In this document: positions 4,302 through 5,514 of the stretch, one piece after another
How the letters are laid out: each line of letters starts with the position of its first letter
Position numbering within the stretch: position 1 is the stretch's first letter
Origin: JBAZKV01 sp964443545
GTDB taxonomy: Bacteria > Margulisbacteria > WOR-1 > JAKLHX01 > JBAZKV01
Length of the DNA stretch: 5,514 nucleotides
NCBI GenBank assembly: GCA_964443545.1
Contig: CAYUCV010000054.1
Location: 1-5,514, forward strand
Reading direction: 5' to 3'
The notes under the pieces: generated by a model
What the model was told of the DNA's origin: nothing
Databases searched by the model: none
What the model saw: only the letters and a program-made list of their open reading frames with translations
Translations under genes and position numbers: made by a program

Positions 4302-5444
4302 ATGTATAAGAGGCTGCAAAATTTCTCGGGACTTGGGCGTGAATCATGTTTTTTTTGGGGAGCCAGACAGACGGGAAAAAGCACGCTGCTGAAAAATCTG
4401 TTCCCTCAATCTCCCTATTATGACCTTCTTCTCTATGACGAATTTGCCAGATTGACAAGCAATCCTTCGCTGCTTAGGCAGGAATTGCTGGCAAAAGGCG
4501 GCATCTCATCTCCTGTTATTATAGACGAAGTCCAGAAGATACCGGAATTGCTTGATGAGGTCCAATGGATGATCGTAAATAAAAATATTCAGTTCGTTCT
4601 GTGCGGTTCAAGCGCGAGAAAATTAAAAAGAAGCGGAGGAAATCTTCTTGGTGGCAGGGCGCTCATATACAACATGTATCCGCTTGTTTATAAGGAAATA
4701 AACAACTTTAACCTGATCAAAGCGCTCAATCACGGGCTTGTTCCCAGACATTATCTTTCTGTTGATCCAAAAAGGCTGTTGCAGTCTTACATGGGGGAAT
4801 ATCTTAAAGAAGAGATCGCCGCCGAAGCGGCGGCAAGAAATATCCCGCTATTTGCCAGATTTCTTGAGGCCGCGGCGTTTTCTAACGGACAGATAGTAAA
4901 TTATAAAAATGTGGCGGCGGAATGCGGGATCAATCAGGTTACCGCCAAAGAATATTTTCAGATCCTTGTTGACACGCTGGTGGCGTCCTGGGTGCCTGTT
5001 TTTCAAAAAAAACCGAAAAGGAGAGTGATCTCCTCCCCGAGATTTTATCTGTTTGATGTCGGAGTGGCGAATCATTTGTTAAAGCGCAAAGGCATCGACT
5101 ACGGATCGGAGGCGTTCGGCAGAGCTTTTGAGCATTTTATTTTACAGGAATTAACCGCTTACAGCCATTATTCCGGAAAGAACTTTGAAATAAAATATTG
5201 GAGGACGGCTTCGCAGATAGAAGTTGATTTTATCCTGGGAGATCATGAGGCGGCGGTAGAGGTGAAAGCGGCAAAACAAGCCGATCATCATCATCTTTCC
5301 GGATTGAAGTCGTTTAACGAAGAATACAAGACAAAAAGATCCATTCTTGTTTCACTGGACAAAAACCCGAGATTGATGGACGGCATCATGGTGCTTCCAT
5401 GGAAAGAATTTTTGGACAGGCTTTGGGACGGCAAAATAATCTGA
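4302..5444 (+). CDS. AAA_14 / DUF4143 family ATPase, second copy
   Basis: This 380-aa protein has the same architecture as its neighbour at 2964: Walker A G20-A-R-Q-T-G-K-S27, Walker B P-V-I-I-D75-E76-V-Q-K, sensor-like L-C-G-S-S (100-104), G-G-R-A arginine motif (117-120), a winged-helix-like middle (A-A-E-C-G-I-N-Q-V-T-A) and a C-terminal DUF4143 region with Y-L-F-D-V-G-V and the nuclease-like Q-I-E-V-D309...A-V-E320-V-K322. All key residues are present. By eye the two copies agree mainly at motifs, so they are old paralogues or separate acquisitions, not a recent duplication. It has its own promoter and a Shine-Dalgarno site, so it need not be co-transcribed with the first copy. The function of the family is unsettled. 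Confidence 0.93.
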   Translation: MYKRLQNFSGLGRESCFFWGARQTGKSTLLKNLFPQSPYYDLLLYDEFARLTSNPSLLRQELLAKGGISSPVIIDEVQKIPELLDEVQWMIVNKNIQFVLCGSSARKLKRSGGNLLGGRALIYNMYPLVYKEINNFNLIKALNHGLVPRHYLSVDPKRLLQSYMGEYLKEEIAAEAAARNIPLFARFLEAAAFSNGQIVNYKNVAAECGINQVTAKEYFQILVDTLVASWVPVFQKKPKRRVISSPRFYLFDVGVANHLLKRKGIDYGSEAFGRAFEHFILQELTAYSHYSGKNFEIKYWRTASQIEVDFILGDHEAAVEVKAAKQADHHHLSGLKSFNEEYKTKRSILVSLDKNPRLMDGIMVLPWKEFLDRLWDGKII

Positions 5445-5514
5445 CCGGCCTCTCCTCCGCCACCCTCACCCGCCCCATGGTAAGTCTTTTGCGCTCATTA
5501 CTCAAGACTCACAC
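5445..5514. other. Unassigned GC-rich flank with a small inverted repeat
   Basis: After the second ATPase gene the sequence is C-rich (CTCCTCCGCCACCCTCACCC region), then AGTCTT (5483-5488) and AAGACT (5504-5509) form a 6-bp inverted repeat around a 15-nt loop. There is no T-run, so it is not a classic terminator. All three minus-strand frames entering from the right edge stop within the first 15 bases, so no gene clearly extends in from that side. Confidence 0.3.

Noticed and set aside
1..5514. CRISPR array, insertion sequence or transposase
   Set aside because: No regularly spaced identical repeats and no transposase-like protein were seen; the short repeats found are degenerate and irregular.

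Overview
The window is bacterial and gene-dense. It has sigma70-type promoters (TTGACA, 16-bp spacer, TATAAT-like box), a perfect Shine-Dalgarno sequence at 806-813, ATGA-coupled genes and a class II tRNA-Leu without an encoded CCA. The gene content (a zeta-toxin-like kinase, small membrane protein, ThpR, macrodomain protein, flavin reductase and two AAA/DUF4143 ATPases) and the short degenerate intergenic repeats resemble genomes of uncultivated lineages such as Omnitrophota or Saganbacteria. That placement is an impression, not something the sequence proves.

Layout. 1-685: the 3' part of a zeta-toxin/COG4185-type P-loop kinase whose Walker A lies left of the window, overlapped by 4 nt by a 57-codon gene; together they look like a toxin-antitoxin-type pair. 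686-816: a CT-rich spacer with degenerate CCTGATATCC-like repeats, then a strong extended -10 promoter. 817-1580: a two-gene operon of a 65-aa two-helix membrane protein and ThpR (RNA 2',3'-cyclic phosphodiesterase). 1553-2074 (minus): a YmdB-like macrodomain gene convergent with thpR, the two 3' ends overlapping by 28 bp. 2075-2100: a divergent promoter region with a symmetric -10 palindrome. 2111-2258: a broken copy of the 5' end of a tRNA-Leu gene, split by a 43-bp palindromic insert, followed by an intact tRNA-Leu(UAG). 2271-2846: a flavin-reductase-family protein starting 12 nt after the tRNA. 2964-4121 and 4302-5444: two divergent paralogues of the AAA_14/DUF4143 family, each with its own near-consensus promoter. 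5445-5514: non-coding or gene-edge sequence.

Functional themes. The left end is probably a stress or toxin-antitoxin module. The middle is concerned with RNA ends and ADP-ribose: a 2H phosphodiesterase and a macrodomain hydrolase lie tail to tail beside a tRNA gene, the same two folds that act in succession on the ADP-ribose cyclic phosphate by-product of eukaryotic tRNA splicing. The right end is a pair of ATPases with intact P-loops and an intact nuclease-like C-terminal motif, whose cellular role is not established. The strongest candidates for something not described are the 57-aa partner of the kinase, the split tRNA-Leu copy with its hairpin insert, and the probable leaderless expression of the first ATPase.
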